From contig OZ022246.1 in assembly GCA_963978895.1 (NCBI GenBank), positions 25,818,859 through 25,882,858 on the forward strand: a stretch of DNA of 64,000 nucleotides. Reading direction: 5' to 3'. The DNA is from Erpobdella octoculata (taxonomy: Eukaryota; Annelida; Clitellata; Hirudinida; Erpobdellidae). The position numbers were made by a program, and so were the translations under genes. Below the pieces are notes generated by a model, which was not told the origin of the DNA, made no database searches, and saw nothing but the letters and a program-made list of their open reading frames with translations. Positions 1 through 12,260 of the stretch are shown piece by piece. The first letter of the stretch is position 1. Every line of letters starts with the position of its first letter.

Positions 1-482
1 TGTTCATGAGAACTTAATCAAGCACTTTACCAAAATAAAAACACATTAAATGCAGTTATTTTAGAATAACAGTCGGTTTCGAAAACAGAATAATGACGTC
101 ACAATCAAATTTAAACTTAAGTTAATCCAGAACTCGTCAATACTTCAATATTGAAGAAAAATGTCCAATGACAACTAAAAATTAAAAACCAATTAGGCGC
201 ACTTAAATCAAATTAAAAAATTAACTAAGCTAAACTAATCAATTTAGACGATATTTTGAGGACCTTGGTGAATATTCATAGAACTGGCAGTGTAGACATC
301 TATTGCCATGTCTTTACTAACTAACTAGCTTGAGAGTATAAGTACAATTTTGTAGATTTTCTGTTAGCTAAGAAACAAAAACCAAACTAACTCAGCGTTT
401 ATTTTCGTCAATTTATATCGTTAAAGATTTTCGAAAAAAAATTGAAACATGCTCTACACTGGAACTGGAGCTACAAGAGTTT

Positions 483-2643
483 TCAAATTAAATTCCATTT
501 TTGTTTTCGGCCATTATAAAAAAATTCATCATCTTCTCCCATGTAGGGATGTGTATTAGTATCATCAGCTATTCTACCGCTTCCACTACTTTCGGTATTC
601 GGTCGAGCTGAATCGTCTGAGTTGTACGTTGATTTAGCTGGTGTTTCATTCAATCCTGCATTTTGTTCACTTGGTGAACTGTTAAGTAATAATTAAATTA
701 TGGTATTTATGGCAAAAAAAATATAATTTTCCTTAACTAAATTTATTTTTAAACGTATAAATAATTAATTTTATTACTTGCTCGTATTTGGGGTGTAAAC
801 ATTCAAACTAATCTGAGGATTTCTAATCTCAGAATAAGGAGACGCCCCATTATCTTCAAGAGGATATTCAGGCATGTTTTCAAGATTGCAGTATGAGACG
901 CTGGTCTCGGAGTGAAGAGAGTTCATACTGTTACCTGTTAATCTTGAAAACATTTTATTGGTGAGAAGTAGTTCAAATTTTTTTTTATAATTTCTTCAGA
1001 ATTATAAAACAAATAAAGCTCAAAATGTTTATTCCAACAAATAACTATTAAAATTTCAAGTTATTTACACTTAAAGATGTTTATTGTTAATAAAAATGCA
1101 TAACAAGTTTAAATTTTGAGTTGTTGGTAATTTATAATTACCAATTTGAATAGTTACTTTCGTAAAAAATAATTCTTACTTTTTTCTGTTAACATACAAG
1201 ACTCCTGCTACAAATATAAACAAAATTAGGAGTCCACACGTTAAGCCTACAGCCAGTCCAACTTGATTACTCGGAGGAGCTGAAATATTTCAAATTATTA
1301 TGAAACACAAAAAGATTAAAGTAATTTTTTATACATATAATTATTACCCGGTTTAGGTTCATCCGTGAAACTTTTACTCGTAGATGAATTGTCAAAATGT
1401 GGTGTTGTTGTAGTTGATGTCGTAGTGATTGTTTCAGTTGTTGTCGTATTTCCTGTTGTATTTGATGTTGTAGTTCCTGTTCTGGTTGATGTTGTAGGTT
1501 CTGTTGTAGTTGATGTTGTAGTGTTTATTTCAGCTGTTGCCGTATTTCCCGTATTTGACGTTGTATGTCCTGTTGTAGTTGATGTTGTTGGTTCTTTTGT
1601 AGTAGTTGTTGTAGTTTCTGTTGTAGTTGGTGTTGTAGTTTCAGTTGAAGTTGGTGTCGTTGTTTCTGTTGTAGTTGGTGTCGTTGTTTCTATTGTTGTT
1701 GGTGTTATAGTTGTCGTAGTTTCTATTGTAGTTGGTGTTGTAGTTTCTATTGTAGTTGGTGTTGTAGTTTCTATTGTAGTTGGTGTAGTAGTTTCTATTG
1801 TAGTTGGTGTTGTAGTTTCTATTGTAGTTGGTGTAGTAGTTTCTATTGTAGTTGGTGTTGTAGTTTCTGCCGTAGTTTCTGTTGTAGTTGTCGTAGTTTC
1901 TATTGTAGTTGGTGTTGTAGTTTCTGTTGTAGTTGGTGTTGTAGTTTCTATTGTAGTTGGTGTTATAGTTTCTATTGTGGTTGTCGTAGTTTCTAATGTA
2001 GTTGGTGTTATAGTTTCTGTTGTAGTTGGTGTTGTAGTTTTTATTGTGGTTGGTGTTGTAGTTTCTATTGTAGTTGTCGTAGTTTCTATTGTAGTTGGTG
2101 TTGTAGTTTCTGTTGTAGTTGGTGTTGTAGTTTCTATTGTGGTTGTCGTAGTTTCTAATGTAGTTGGTGTTGTAGTTTCTATTGTGGTTGGTGTTGTAGT
2201 TTTTATTGTGGTTGGTGTTGTAGTTTCTATTGTGGTTGGTGTTGTAGTTTTTATTGTGGCTGGTGTTGTAGTTTCTATTGTAGTTGTCGTAGTTTCTATT
2301 GTAGTTGGTGTTGTAGTTTCTGTTGTAGTTGGTGTCGTTGTTTCTGTTGTAGTTGGTGTTGTAGTTTCTGTTGTAGTTGGTGTCGTTGTTTCTGTTGTAG
2401 TTGGTGTTGTAGTTTCTGTTGTAGTTGGTGTCGTTGTTTCTGTTGTAGTTGGTTTAGTTTCTATTGCAGTTGGTGTTGTAGTCTCTGATGTAGTTGTTGT
2501 AGTTTCTGTTGTAGTTGGTGTCGTAGCCTCTGTTGTAGTTGGTGTGGTAGTTTCTGTTGTAGTTGGTGTTGTAGTTTCTGTTGTAGACGCAGAAGAAGCT
2601 ATGATAAGAAAGATTCCTACAGAGATAAAAAAAAATAACTTTA
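483..2643 (-). CDS. Gene 1: mucin-type membrane receptor with ITIM-like tail, no CTLD found
   Basis: Exons in transcript order are 1348-2643, 1180-1279, 778-927 and 483-678 (stop). The first coding exon with the ATG was not located. The long exon opens with a hydrophobic segment ([15 protein letters not shown]) that looks like a signal-peptide core. It then encodes about 400 residues of Thr-rich repeat built on an 8-residue unit TTTETTTP, from a 24-bp tandem repeat. Unlike its neighbours it has no recognisable CTLD exons, either here or in the 2.2 kb upstream. The TM segment is [20 protein letters not shown], followed by VNRKK. The tail of about 115 residues has VSYCNL and SPYSEI, both matching the ITIM consensus (S/I/V/L-x-Y-x-x-I/V/L), plus other tyrosines. 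Exon phases (1, 2, 2) join without a frameshift. The role is probably a heavily O-glycosylated surface protein with inhibitory-type signalling; this is inferred. A CTLD exon lost from this copy or placed further upstream cannot be excluded. Confidence 0.72.
1600..2590 (-). repeat. 24-bp coding minisatellite in the gene 1 mucin exon
   Basis: About 40 imperfect 24-bp units run through this exon, each encoding TTTETTTP on the minus strand. Some units are shortened to TTTTE-type variants and some carry single-base substitutions. Near-identical neighbouring copies indicate recent unequal exchange, so length variation between individuals is expected. The plus-strand reading is an artefactual Val/Gly/Ser-rich open frame. 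Confidence 0.9.
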
Positions 2644-2746
2644 CTGAAAAGTATACAGTTAATTAGCAATATTTAATTATTACATTACGAAACAAACGGG
2701 TTTTTTATTTATAAAATTATTATTGTTATTCTTATTTGTATTGTTG

Positions 2747-3090
<344 letters not shown>

Positions 3091-3759
3091 ATATTAATAA
3101 GGATGACATCTCACCAATAAGCCATTGAAGTCTTTTAACATTTGGCACCATGATTGTCTTTTTGCAAATCTTTAACAAAATTAAACTTGTCTATATTATA
3201 TAAAATAACTTTTTGAGGTTTGGCTATAATTTATTTATTAAAACAACTCAGAGAAGTTAAAACCACGTATAGCAACGATAGTCAAAGAACCACTTCTGCA
3301 AATTTTTGTTTAATTTTATCTTATATGTCAAGAGAGCAGCTTAAATGAACACTGCCTACACTTCTATGGCTTCGTAAGTAGTTTTATATTATTCTAATTT
3401 ATGCATAATTTATAACAAGTTTCTTACCTTCATAAGTATTTTCTGGCTGAGTCTTGGCTACCTTCTATTTTATACAAACATTCAGTATTAGCTATACTTT
3501 TTCTGTCAAATACTTAGCGTAAGTACTACAGAAAATGATACTTTTATATAACTGAAATTAACAACTCAGCTGACATTGAGATGAAGCAATCATTGGCAAA
3601 ACTGATGGTCAACCGTTTCAATCCTGTCCTCACTTCTTTGTTTTTCCAAACGTCAATAAATGGTTTATGTTGTTTCCTTCGGCTGGTATTTTGGCTTTGA
3701 CTAATAATTCTGTGAGTCATCACTCATTATTGCTATTAAGTAGAAAGTTTTTAAACATT

Positions 3760-3760
<1 letters not shown>

Positions 3761-3806
<46 letters not shown>
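3761..3806. repeat. (CT)n microsatellite
   Basis: About 23 perfect CT units. It is intergenic and overlaps no exon. Confidence 0.95.
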
Positions 3807-3811
<5 letters not shown>

Positions 3812-4020
3812 CCTATCTTTAGATAAGGTGAAGTGATACTTCTGTGCTATAAAGATAACCTTCGACGAATGAAAACTCCCTTAATTTTGTGACTATTTAA
3901 TGAGAAACTTCAATGCAATATTAGCATGAATGTGTTCTATTATTATTACAATTCATTGCTACACAATACAATACGATATATTACAATTTGAAATACATTT
4001 CAATGCGTAAAATTTAATAT

Positions 4021-4175
4021 CTTGTTTTACAATACAATACAATATCTTGTTATACAATATGATAAAATATCTTGTTAAACATTATGAAACAATATCTTGT
4101 TATACAATATTATACAATATGATACAATATATTGTTGAACATTATGATACAATATTTTGTTTTACAATATGATGC
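4021..4175. repeat. Imperfect tandem repeat of about 25 bp
   Basis: Six or so units follow the pattern CTTGTTATACAATATGATAC, with substitutions and one longer unit. The run is AT-rich and non-coding. The first units follow a run of ACAATA words at 3960-4020. Confidence 0.7.
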
Positions 4176-4873
4176 AAAACAATGCATTTCGTCATAACGA
4201 TACGATCACATGTCAATGCAAATTATTTTCATTTTCGTATTTGCCATGTTTTCCATTATTGACGGCTAAATAAATTTAGATCTGATCCAATTTTAGTTAT
4301 TAGCAACAGTTATTCATGTTTATATTAATTTTTCCTGAGCCGAATAGCTTTCAGTATGATTCAAGAATTGCAGCACCGTTTAAATAATTATTTTTCATGA
4401 AGTCACGTTGAGCAAGTGGCAAAATTTTAAAAAATATGTTTTTTAATAAAAATTTAATTTTATATAAACTAGTTAAAATGCATTAATTAAAAAAAGCAAA
4501 AAATCTTAGAACAACAAGTAGATCTTTGCTGGTATCGAATTCGTGAAACTGCGACCAATCTGTATCAATACAAGCGTGTTTCCAGGGTTCGTGTATCAAT
4601 CGAAACTTAATGTGTAATGTTGAAACATGAAACAAAATGAAATATGTTTCTTGATTAGCAACAAAGCTATCGAAAAGTATGCACTTTTCCAAAGTTAAAA
4701 ATCGTAAAGAGAAAAAAATTAAACAAAGATGTTAAAACGTTGTAGATAGTTGCTTCATGTACAATCACCGAGTTTGGTTCAATAAAGACCTTTTTCAAGT
4801 TTATTTTTTCAGTTTAAAAACTTTTCAAAAATATTTGTACAAACTAGTTATGTCTTCTATTTCATCAATTTAA

Positions 4874-7800
4874 TTATTTTCTTAGTTCTTGTGATTTACT
4901 GCCACTGAAATAATTAGAATAATCGTTTGAAGATGTACTTGGAGGAACAGGTGGTCCGTCATTGCTCTTTGGTTTATTTCCTGTGCCAAAAACTAAACGT
5001 TTTATAGCAATAAATTATTTTCTTTTTTATAAAAATAATTTTTATTATAAAAATGTAAAACATTTGCTGACCTTGTCCATGTTCTTCATTGATATAGCGT
5101 TTCTGTTGGGGCTGCTGAATTTCTGTTGGTGGTCTCTCTCGCATACTTGCTATTCCACATATAAGAATATAAGTTCATTTTATATTTTAAAGTTAAATTT
5201 CCATTGCAACCAAGTAAAATAAATTTGTAATTTAAAAAGTTTATATAATTTAAAGTACCATTTTTTACTGCAACTATATATTAAAACAAAGATGATTACC
5301 AACCGTGAACATATCCATCACAATTTTGACTGTCTGAAGATGGATCAGCGTAACTTGGTCCTACATTATATATTGAATTATTTCCTGAGTGGGAGTTATT
5401 TTCCAAATGGTTAAAATTTGTCACATGACTGTCTTCTGAAAAAAAAAACATTGTACAATTAAAAGTTTTTTTTTACTCTTGAACAACTTAGAAAAAAAAA
5501 CAAAATTTTAAAATTTTAAACTGACCACGGGATGACTGTGGAGTAATATATTTTACTTCAAAATCTTTAGGAAAAGTTACTGGATTTTGTGTAACCCTCG
5601 AAACACTACCAGTTAAAGTGGTTACTCTTTGAATGTTAATCTCTTTCATTGCCTCTATTGTTGTGTTTATATCTATGTAATCATATTTGTTTTCCTCATT
5701 TTCAGGAACTGGCAATTCTTGGTTTAATGTATGCTCGTTTGTCTGATCAGTTGTCAGTTTAGTGTATAAACTATCCGATGTATTTGTAGTCAAGTCAGAA
5801 ATTACAACATAACTAGGATCCTCAGATTTTGTTAATGATTTTGGTGATTTGTCTTTTGTTTTCTTTTGTCTGTTATTAAATATTTGTCTATTAAAATATT
5901 TCTTGTTTTTCTAGTTATATCAAATTAAAAACAATTATTGTAAATTATAGAAATAATTAAAACAATTATCAGACTGTTATGCAAATATGTTTGAATTACT
6001 TCAAAGTTAATAATTATGATAACCTTTTAATTAGACAAACTATTAAACTGACAAAAACTGCAAGAACTAGGCAACATCCGCATCCTGATAAAATTCCAAT
6101 ACCGAATGGTGGAAGTATAGGCACTGTAGCTGAAATGTTGTTTGAAAACTATTATATTTAAAATATAATGACTTATTTTTTATTATACACCATAATAAAT
6201 TAAAGTAAATTATTACAATTGTAATTAAGTATTCATTAAGTACCTCTCTACATACATTAGGTTACATTAATACAAGTTAACGTTCAAATAGCAAATTACA
6301 ATAGATACAAACACATGTGTTTTGCATATTCAAAACAAATTGAGCAAACAAATGTTTGGATGTGTTTTAATTTTTATTAATTCTTATTTTTTTTAAGTTT
6401 AAAACAACTACAATTTCAACCACAATGACACAAACAAATACCCTATTTTGTTCTCAAATTTTTTATTAGTTTTGTTTTTTTTATAAGTTTAAAACAAAAA
6501 TAAAAGCATGCAGTGCACTTGGTTCCCCCGATAACTTGTACTGACTGACAAAATTTTGAAATCTTAACTAATTTGTAAAAATTTAACCATCGTTTGGTTT
6601 TTTATTTAAACTTACCTGTTGTTATATTATTTGGTGAATTTGATGTTGAGAATAAAGAAAGCTGTATCAAAATATCTATAGTAGGAGTTACAGGACTTGA
6701 GTAATTCAAAGATCCTGCTGTCGCAGCTGAACGGATTGTTACAGTTGTTAGTGCTGTCTCTGTTGGAATTATTGCAGCTGTTGAAGATATTTTGGTGGTT
6801 GTTGTTGAAGTTGTTGTTGTCGATGTTTCTATAATTTTTGTTGTTATTATGGCTACTATTGGTATTGAAGTTGGTGTTGGTTGTAGTGGTGGGATTGGAG
6901 GCGTCATTGTGGTTGAAGTTGTCGTTGAAGTTGTTGTTAAAGTTGCTGTAGTTATAGTTGGGGTTAAAGTTCTAATTGTAGTTGTGGTTAAAGTGGTTGT
7001 AGTTGGGGTTGTAGTTGTAGTTGAAGTTGTTGTAGATGTAGTTGTAGTTAAAGTTGTCGTTGTAGTTGGAGTTGGAGTTCCAGTTGTAGTCGAAGTTGTA
7101 GTTGTAGTTGTTGTTGTAGTTGAAATTGAAGTTGTTGTAGTTGGGGTTGAAGTCGTCGTCGTTGTTGTAGTTGTGGTTGGAGTCGTTGCTGTAGTTGTTG
7201 TTAAAGTTGTTGTTACTAAATTTGAAGTAGCTACAGTTGTTATAAAATAACCAGTTTGATGTTTGAGAAAATTCTAAGATTACATCGTTAAAATAATTTT
7301 TTAATCAACCTATGAACTGGAATTGCTAACAAAAACAGTAAAATTTAATTATCGTTTACCTTTCACACATATTATGGAATGAAAATCGTTTGGGGTTAAT
7401 TCTCTATCAAAATACCAGTTGTAGGGATCCACGGTGCTAATTAGAAAATAAGTTTCTGTGTACGCAGTCTGAATTGTGTTCCATTTCGTATATGTAGCAT
7501 CATTTCCTATATGAAAAACAATTTTTTTATTATCAAATTGCTTAATTTGAATTTTGTGCCATATAAATCAAAATGTCTTTTACCATTTTGTTGCCATTTA
7601 AAAACACCATTAAAGTATTTTAAATTCAGCCAGCAAAACTCGTTTTTCTTCCCAAGACCGAAATGCTTAAAAGCATTTACAACTGCATTTTGATAGTCCT
7701 GGTTGTAAATTTCTAGAACTATGCCTTGTTCTCCATGACATATATCTACGGCATCAACCAGGTTTGTTGTAGCACCAGCGCTTGCCACAAAACAAACGTT

Positions 7801-8026
7801 TAAATTGTAATCGCAATATTCATCACATCTTTGCAACGGCCATATCATCGTAAACAGAAAGATTTCTGAAAAATGATTATCGACAAGATTCCTTTAATAT
7901 AACGGTTATTGTTCAATTAAACTAAAACATACTTGGCAATTGAAAAGATACTTTAAAATCAACCAAGAAACTACAAAATAAAATATAAAAAGTGAAAAAC
8001 TAACGCTTCAGTATAACTTCTTTCAT
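4874..8026 (-). CDS. Gene 2: single-CTLD mucin receptor with long multi-exon tail
   Basis: Nine exons: 8005-8026, 7584-7865, 7360-7506, 6616-7230, 6024-6129, 5526-5869, 5304-5435, 5072-5149 and 4874-4980. They total 1833 nt (610 residues). The signal peptide begins MKEVILKQIFLF. The CTLD spans about residues 25-150 and keeps the family core: LEIYNQDYQNAV, FCWLNLKY, YTKWN, DPYNW and a final CVK. A 205-residue Thr-rich stalk (about 151-355) is the third largest in the cluster. The TM lies at about 362-388. The tail (391-610) carries SLYTKL, an ITIM match, plus YDYIDI, SIYNVG and PSYVVI. It ends in a PPVPP proline stretch followed by DYSNYF, an adaptor-like mix. This gene and gene 3 have the most tail exons. 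The start was chosen as the only ATG whose short exon splices in phase 1 to the signal-peptide exon. Confidence 0.84.
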
Positions 8027-8788
8027 CTTCAAGACAAACCAACATCAATTAAATTACTTATAAATTACTGACGAGTTCATTTTAAATACTATTAAACACA
8101 ATGTTAATAAAGTAATTCTAATGAAGTATTAAAGAGTTATAAAATTTGACTACCAATATTACAGAAAAACTTTCTTTAAGGTACGTAAATTGTTTCTTTA
8201 GATACTGGTGTATTTTCCCATTTAGTTCTTTATACCGATTGAAAGCTTGTTAGTAGGCTTAGCATTAAAAGAAGCACAATAGTTTGCTTAGTTAGCAAAT
8301 TTGTACATTATGTTGTTAAAAAATTGTACGTTTCACCTTCGAGTAGAACACCATTTAGTGCACGCCAGAAAGGTTTAAGTTTACACTTCTTAAAAGACTT
8401 GAAATGCGTTTTATAATAAAACAGCACTATCATATTATATTATTTTTGAAATATAAAATTTTCAAAGCTAGTGTGTTTATTACTTGTTAATTTTTATTTT
8501 AATGTTTTAGTACCGACTCAAGATTGGTAAATCGTGTTCCCCAGAAATCGCAACTACATCCAAAACTGAACTTTTCAACTCACATTTGTTTGTGACCTAA
8601 ATTTTTATGGAACCATACTTATTTAGTTATGGTATTGAAAAATTTAAATTAAAAAAAAATTCATTCAAGAAATATGTGTAATGTTTTAGAAATATCCACA
8701 CAGCTAAAATAATGTTGCTTATAGATATATTTTATTTTTTAGAGTTTTCAAAAACAGAAGATTCAGATATATTTTATTTTTTCTGCAA
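8027..8788. other. Spacer, 5' flank of gene 2 and 3' flank of gene 3
   Basis: AT-rich sequence with no exon that I can support. It should hold the gene 2 promoter and the gene 3 poly(A) region, but I see no distinctive element. Confidence 0.5.
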
Positions 8789-11167
8789 TTATAAAAAAAA
8801 CCAAAATGTAAACTTTGACGACTTTGTCAAATTTTCACTGTTATCATGAGGAACCAGACTTGTGTAAATATCTCTTGAGGTTCTTGGAAATTGTTTTGAT
8901 ATTCTAACATCTAATGGTGTAAACACTGGTTCACTACTGCTGTCTCTTGGATGATATACATATTTCTCCTGGACTTTCAACTGAAATTGTTTAAAATTAC
9001 AAGTTTTGTTTTTTATTCTTGACTATTAATTTATGAACCATTCACCGACCATAGCTTGTTGCTGAAAGTTGCAGACCGAGGGATGTACTAGTAGGAAGAC
9101 CATTTTGAACTTCAGGGTTTTCCATCGGAATTTCTGCTTCAACAGGAGTTTCTGTTTCATTTCCATCAATAATTTCGAGATAAACATGCGGTGTTGGAAA
9201 ATTTCCAAATTCATTGTTATGAGATTGCGGCATTATTTCTTGATTCACCATGTGTTCGTTTCCCGGTTCTTCGTTGGCATGGTTTTCGTAGACTCTTGGC
9301 ATTCCCTTGTATATGTTTTCTGGAAAAGATCTGAAGTTAAGTTCAGAATATGCTGTAGAACTACCGTTATTGGTGACGTTGTCCTGAGCATTGTTACTGC
9401 AAACTGCAACTTCATTACACTGTGGGGTTGAACCTGACGATAACAATGTTTTTATTTTTAGTAACTATTGACTATTACCATGACAATTTTGATTAAATTC
9501 TATGCAGCTTACCGAAACTATTTATTGTAACACTTCGAGTGTTTTGAAAATGTTGTGCTGACGTTTCCCGATCCAACGTTCGTACGTTTTCAGGGTTTGG
9601 CTGAAAACTGGAATCAGGAGTTTCATCTGTTATTTCGTCATATATGCTTGCTGGAACCAGATTTAGTTGATCGTTAGTTGCCGAGTTGGCACTGTTACAG
9701 ATATCGTTGCTAAGATGTGCGACTGTTCTGAAAAGCTGCGGAAGTTCTAGATTTCGAACAAGTTTTTTCTTAGTTTCTTTCAGTTTTCTGTTATTTTTTC
9801 TTTGGACAATAAAACACATAAAGTTTATATTATTCCAAATTTTTAAATTAAGCAAACATTAAAAACAGAATCATAACTTGTCAACTCAGCTAGCAAAAGA
9901 TTTCAAAAAGAAACACTCAACATCCTATATTAACCTGTTATAAAAATGAAACGCAAAACAGGACCCTGCAACAATTAAAACTGAAATTACAACGATAGAT
10001 GCAATTGCTGCAGGTGGAAACTTGTCCGAGAGACCTGCATGTTTAATTATAACTTTAATTTTTTTTATTGCAATTATAAATATAGTTTTTTTTACTTTTA
10101 ATTAAATAAAATTCAATTAATTAATAAATAATATTTTTTAAACTTTGTACAAGCTCAGTGATTACTAGTTTTAAAGCATTATCAAAATTACCGGTCAAGT
10201 TATCTGTACCCGTTGTAGTACTATTTGAATCGGTTCTAATTACATGTCCTGATGTTCTTATTAGGTTGCCGGTAGGTTCAGCTGGTTTTCCATCTTCTGA
10301 ATTTGTTTTTGCTGACTCTGCGTATGACGTTTTCAATATGGTTTTTGCTATAATTGTTGTTGTTGCTGCTGGTCGTGTAGATGTTGTAGTTCTGGTACTT
10401 GACAATGTAGTTGTTGAAGTAGTCACGGGGTTTTGTCCTTCTACGCCGTTTAGTTAAAAAATTATTCATGAAAAGGTCATGCAATAACATGACATTGAAA
10501 AACTTTATTATGAACTAATACAACCTTGCATACACATAACAGGATGTATTGTAGTAGTTGCATCTTTGTTAATATACCAACTGTATGAATCAGCAGTGCT
10601 TATTAAGAAAGTTGTTTCTGTATATACAGTCTCAATTGCATTCCATTTGGTATATGATGCAACGACATCTGTGTTATTGAAGAATTTTGTTTTGTTGATA
10701 TTCAGTTAGTTTTCATAAAAAAAAGCTAAATGTACTCAACCATTCGTTTGCCACTTGTAAACACCGTTGGCGTACTTGAGATTCAGCCAGCAAAATTTTT
10801 TTCCCATATTCAAAATTTTAAACGCATTTGCAACAGCATCCTGATAATCCTGGTTGTATATTTCCAAGAGAATGCCGTGATCGCCAGCACATATATCTCT
10901 GGCATCAATAAGGTTTGTGGCTAAACCATCGTTTGTGAAGAAACACGTATTGATGTTGTTATCGCAGTAATTGGCACAATCATGTGTGTGTAACAACATC
11001 GTCAATATTATGATTTCTGAAAAATCAATACTTGAATAATTATTTAATATCAAAATACTGCTCATGCATTGAAGCTAGGGATTTGATTGGATTTTAAAAT
11101 TTAATTTTAATTTGCAATTTAATATACCCCAGCAAAAACGAAAAATTGGTAACTCACTTAATGACAT
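8789..11167 (-). CDS. Gene 3: single-CTLD mucin receptor with three-exon ITIM-like tail
   Basis: Eight exons: 11158-11167, 10741-11016, 10525-10668, 10192-10440, 9935-10034, 9513-9787, 9050-9433 and 8789-8973. They total 1623 nt (540 residues). Exon 1 encodes only MSL plus one base, then exon 2 supplies the signal peptide and the first half of the CTLD (DICAGDHGILLEIYNQDY, FCWLNLKYANGVYKW). Exon 3 gives YTKWN and the closing CMQ. The stalk is about 144-226 and the TM about 233-256. The 281-residue tail has SIYDEI, a clean ITIM match, plus TAYSEL, HVYLEI and DIYTSL. The last exon's acceptor is ambiguous. The first AG (exon to 8980) gives an early stop after 15 codons. An AG 7 nt downstream gives the longer ending used here. 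Both forms could be made. An inhibitory-type receptor is the simplest reading (inferred). Confidence 0.84.
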
Positions 11168-11394
11168 GGCCTTTTCCTGTTATAAAGCAATCCAACATTG
11201 AAAAGATATTAGTTTTTTAGCAAATCCAAATTTAGAAAATACATGTAATTTTAAAAATATGTTATTTCTAAATTGTCAGTTATTATAACGTCGCTATTCA
11301 ATCAGCTGTAAACGTTTTTACCCCAAGTTGTTAAGGAAAACAAAGTTATGCCAAAAATATTGTGTATATTGCAGGTTTACAGTTAGAATACAAT

Positions 11395-11500
11395 TGGACA
11401 CCTTCTATTGTTATTGAGTCGTGGCTTATCGTTTAAAAGTAATACCAAAAATGTATAAAAATAAATAAAACACATGACTGAATGACTGGCGTTTTTAATT
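11395..11500 (-). promoter_or_regulatory. Candidate upstream element of gene 3
   Basis: About 230-330 bp upstream of the ATG. On the plus strand it contains ACCTTCTATTGTTATTGAGT and, further on, GAATGACTGGCGTTTTT. Both are echoed upstream of gene 6, and the second also upstream of gene 5. Conservation in otherwise drifting flanks suggests a core promoter or enhancer. This is inferred from comparing copies inside the window. Confidence 0.35.
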
Positions 11501-12260
11501 TTAAAATAATACTTACGAGGCGGCTATATTGTATCATTGCTTGAATGTTTGCATTCTATCTCACCTCTTTGAACCCTCAACAAAATGACCAATAAGGTCA
11601 TCCTATTTGGGCGCCCGCTGGTGTTTTATTGAAATTATGTATGTTTATAATGACTGTCAGAAATAATTCAATTTCAAACAAACCACGTTTAATTTTTAGA
11701 AATTGAAAACTCATAAAGCTAAAAATATTGAATTTGAAATTTGAAAATTCATAAAAAATAAACTAAACACTTTTTTTTGGTTTGTTCTAAACTGATAATA
11801 GTAAATTAGCAATAAATATATAACTGCTAAAAAATCAAAAAATAAAACATTTTGTGTGTTTTCAATAGCTGCACTTGTCAGGATCAAATTTTGAGATTTT
11901 TATTCAACTCACTTCTTGATCAGCAGTTTTGTTAGAACTTTGCACGGAGGTTTATTTCAAATAGAATAATATATTAAGTTATTTGTATCAATCCATCTCA
12001 GATAACTACTTTATATAATATATGCTTGCTGCTATTTGTTGCAAACTATTTTAATCAGACCACTGTTAAGCCACCAAGGTGGCTCCCAAAAATGATTTTT
12101 TTATCATTTAAAGCAGATTTTGTTTATGAAAATAACCAAAAGTTTTCTTATAATGCTAGTTATCATTTATTTTACAGAAAACCGTTGATTGTTAACATTA
12201 ACATACAAATAATAAAATTTGTTTAAAACATTCATTTATATACATTGTTTTTAGGTTTTG
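11501..12260. other. Spacer between genes 3 and 4
   Basis: AT-rich, with no exon or element I can support apart from the gene 3 upstream block just before it. Confidence 0.5.

Larger units (their letters stand above)
3091..4873. other. Spacer between gene 1 and the 3' end of gene 2
   Basis: I see no CTLD, mucin or TM exon. It contains a pure CT run at 3761-3806 and an imperfect repeat of about 25 bp at 4021-4175. The missing first exon of gene 1 must lie here or beyond if transcription starts locally. A 69-codon minus-strand open frame at 4483-4692 resembles no family I recognise. Confidence 0.6.

Noticed and set aside
1..482. Further gene to the left of gene 1
   Set aside because: Only the gene 1 3' flank (an AATAAA-type word on the minus strand near 398-403) and AT-rich sequence are visible.
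1365..2666. 433-codon plus-strand open frame rich in Val, Gly and Ser
   Set aside because: It is the antisense of the gene 1 Thr-rich VNTR; the minus-strand reading joins in phase to TM and tail exons.
2454..2669. Minus-strand open frame with Asn/Tyr repeats, with ATG
   Set aside because: Wrong frame of the same VNTR. It does not continue into the TM exon in phase.
6792..7250. Plus-strand Val-rich frame opposite gene 2, and similar ones opposite genes 3, 4, 6, 10, 11 and 14
   Set aside because: All are shadows of Thr-rich stalk exons.
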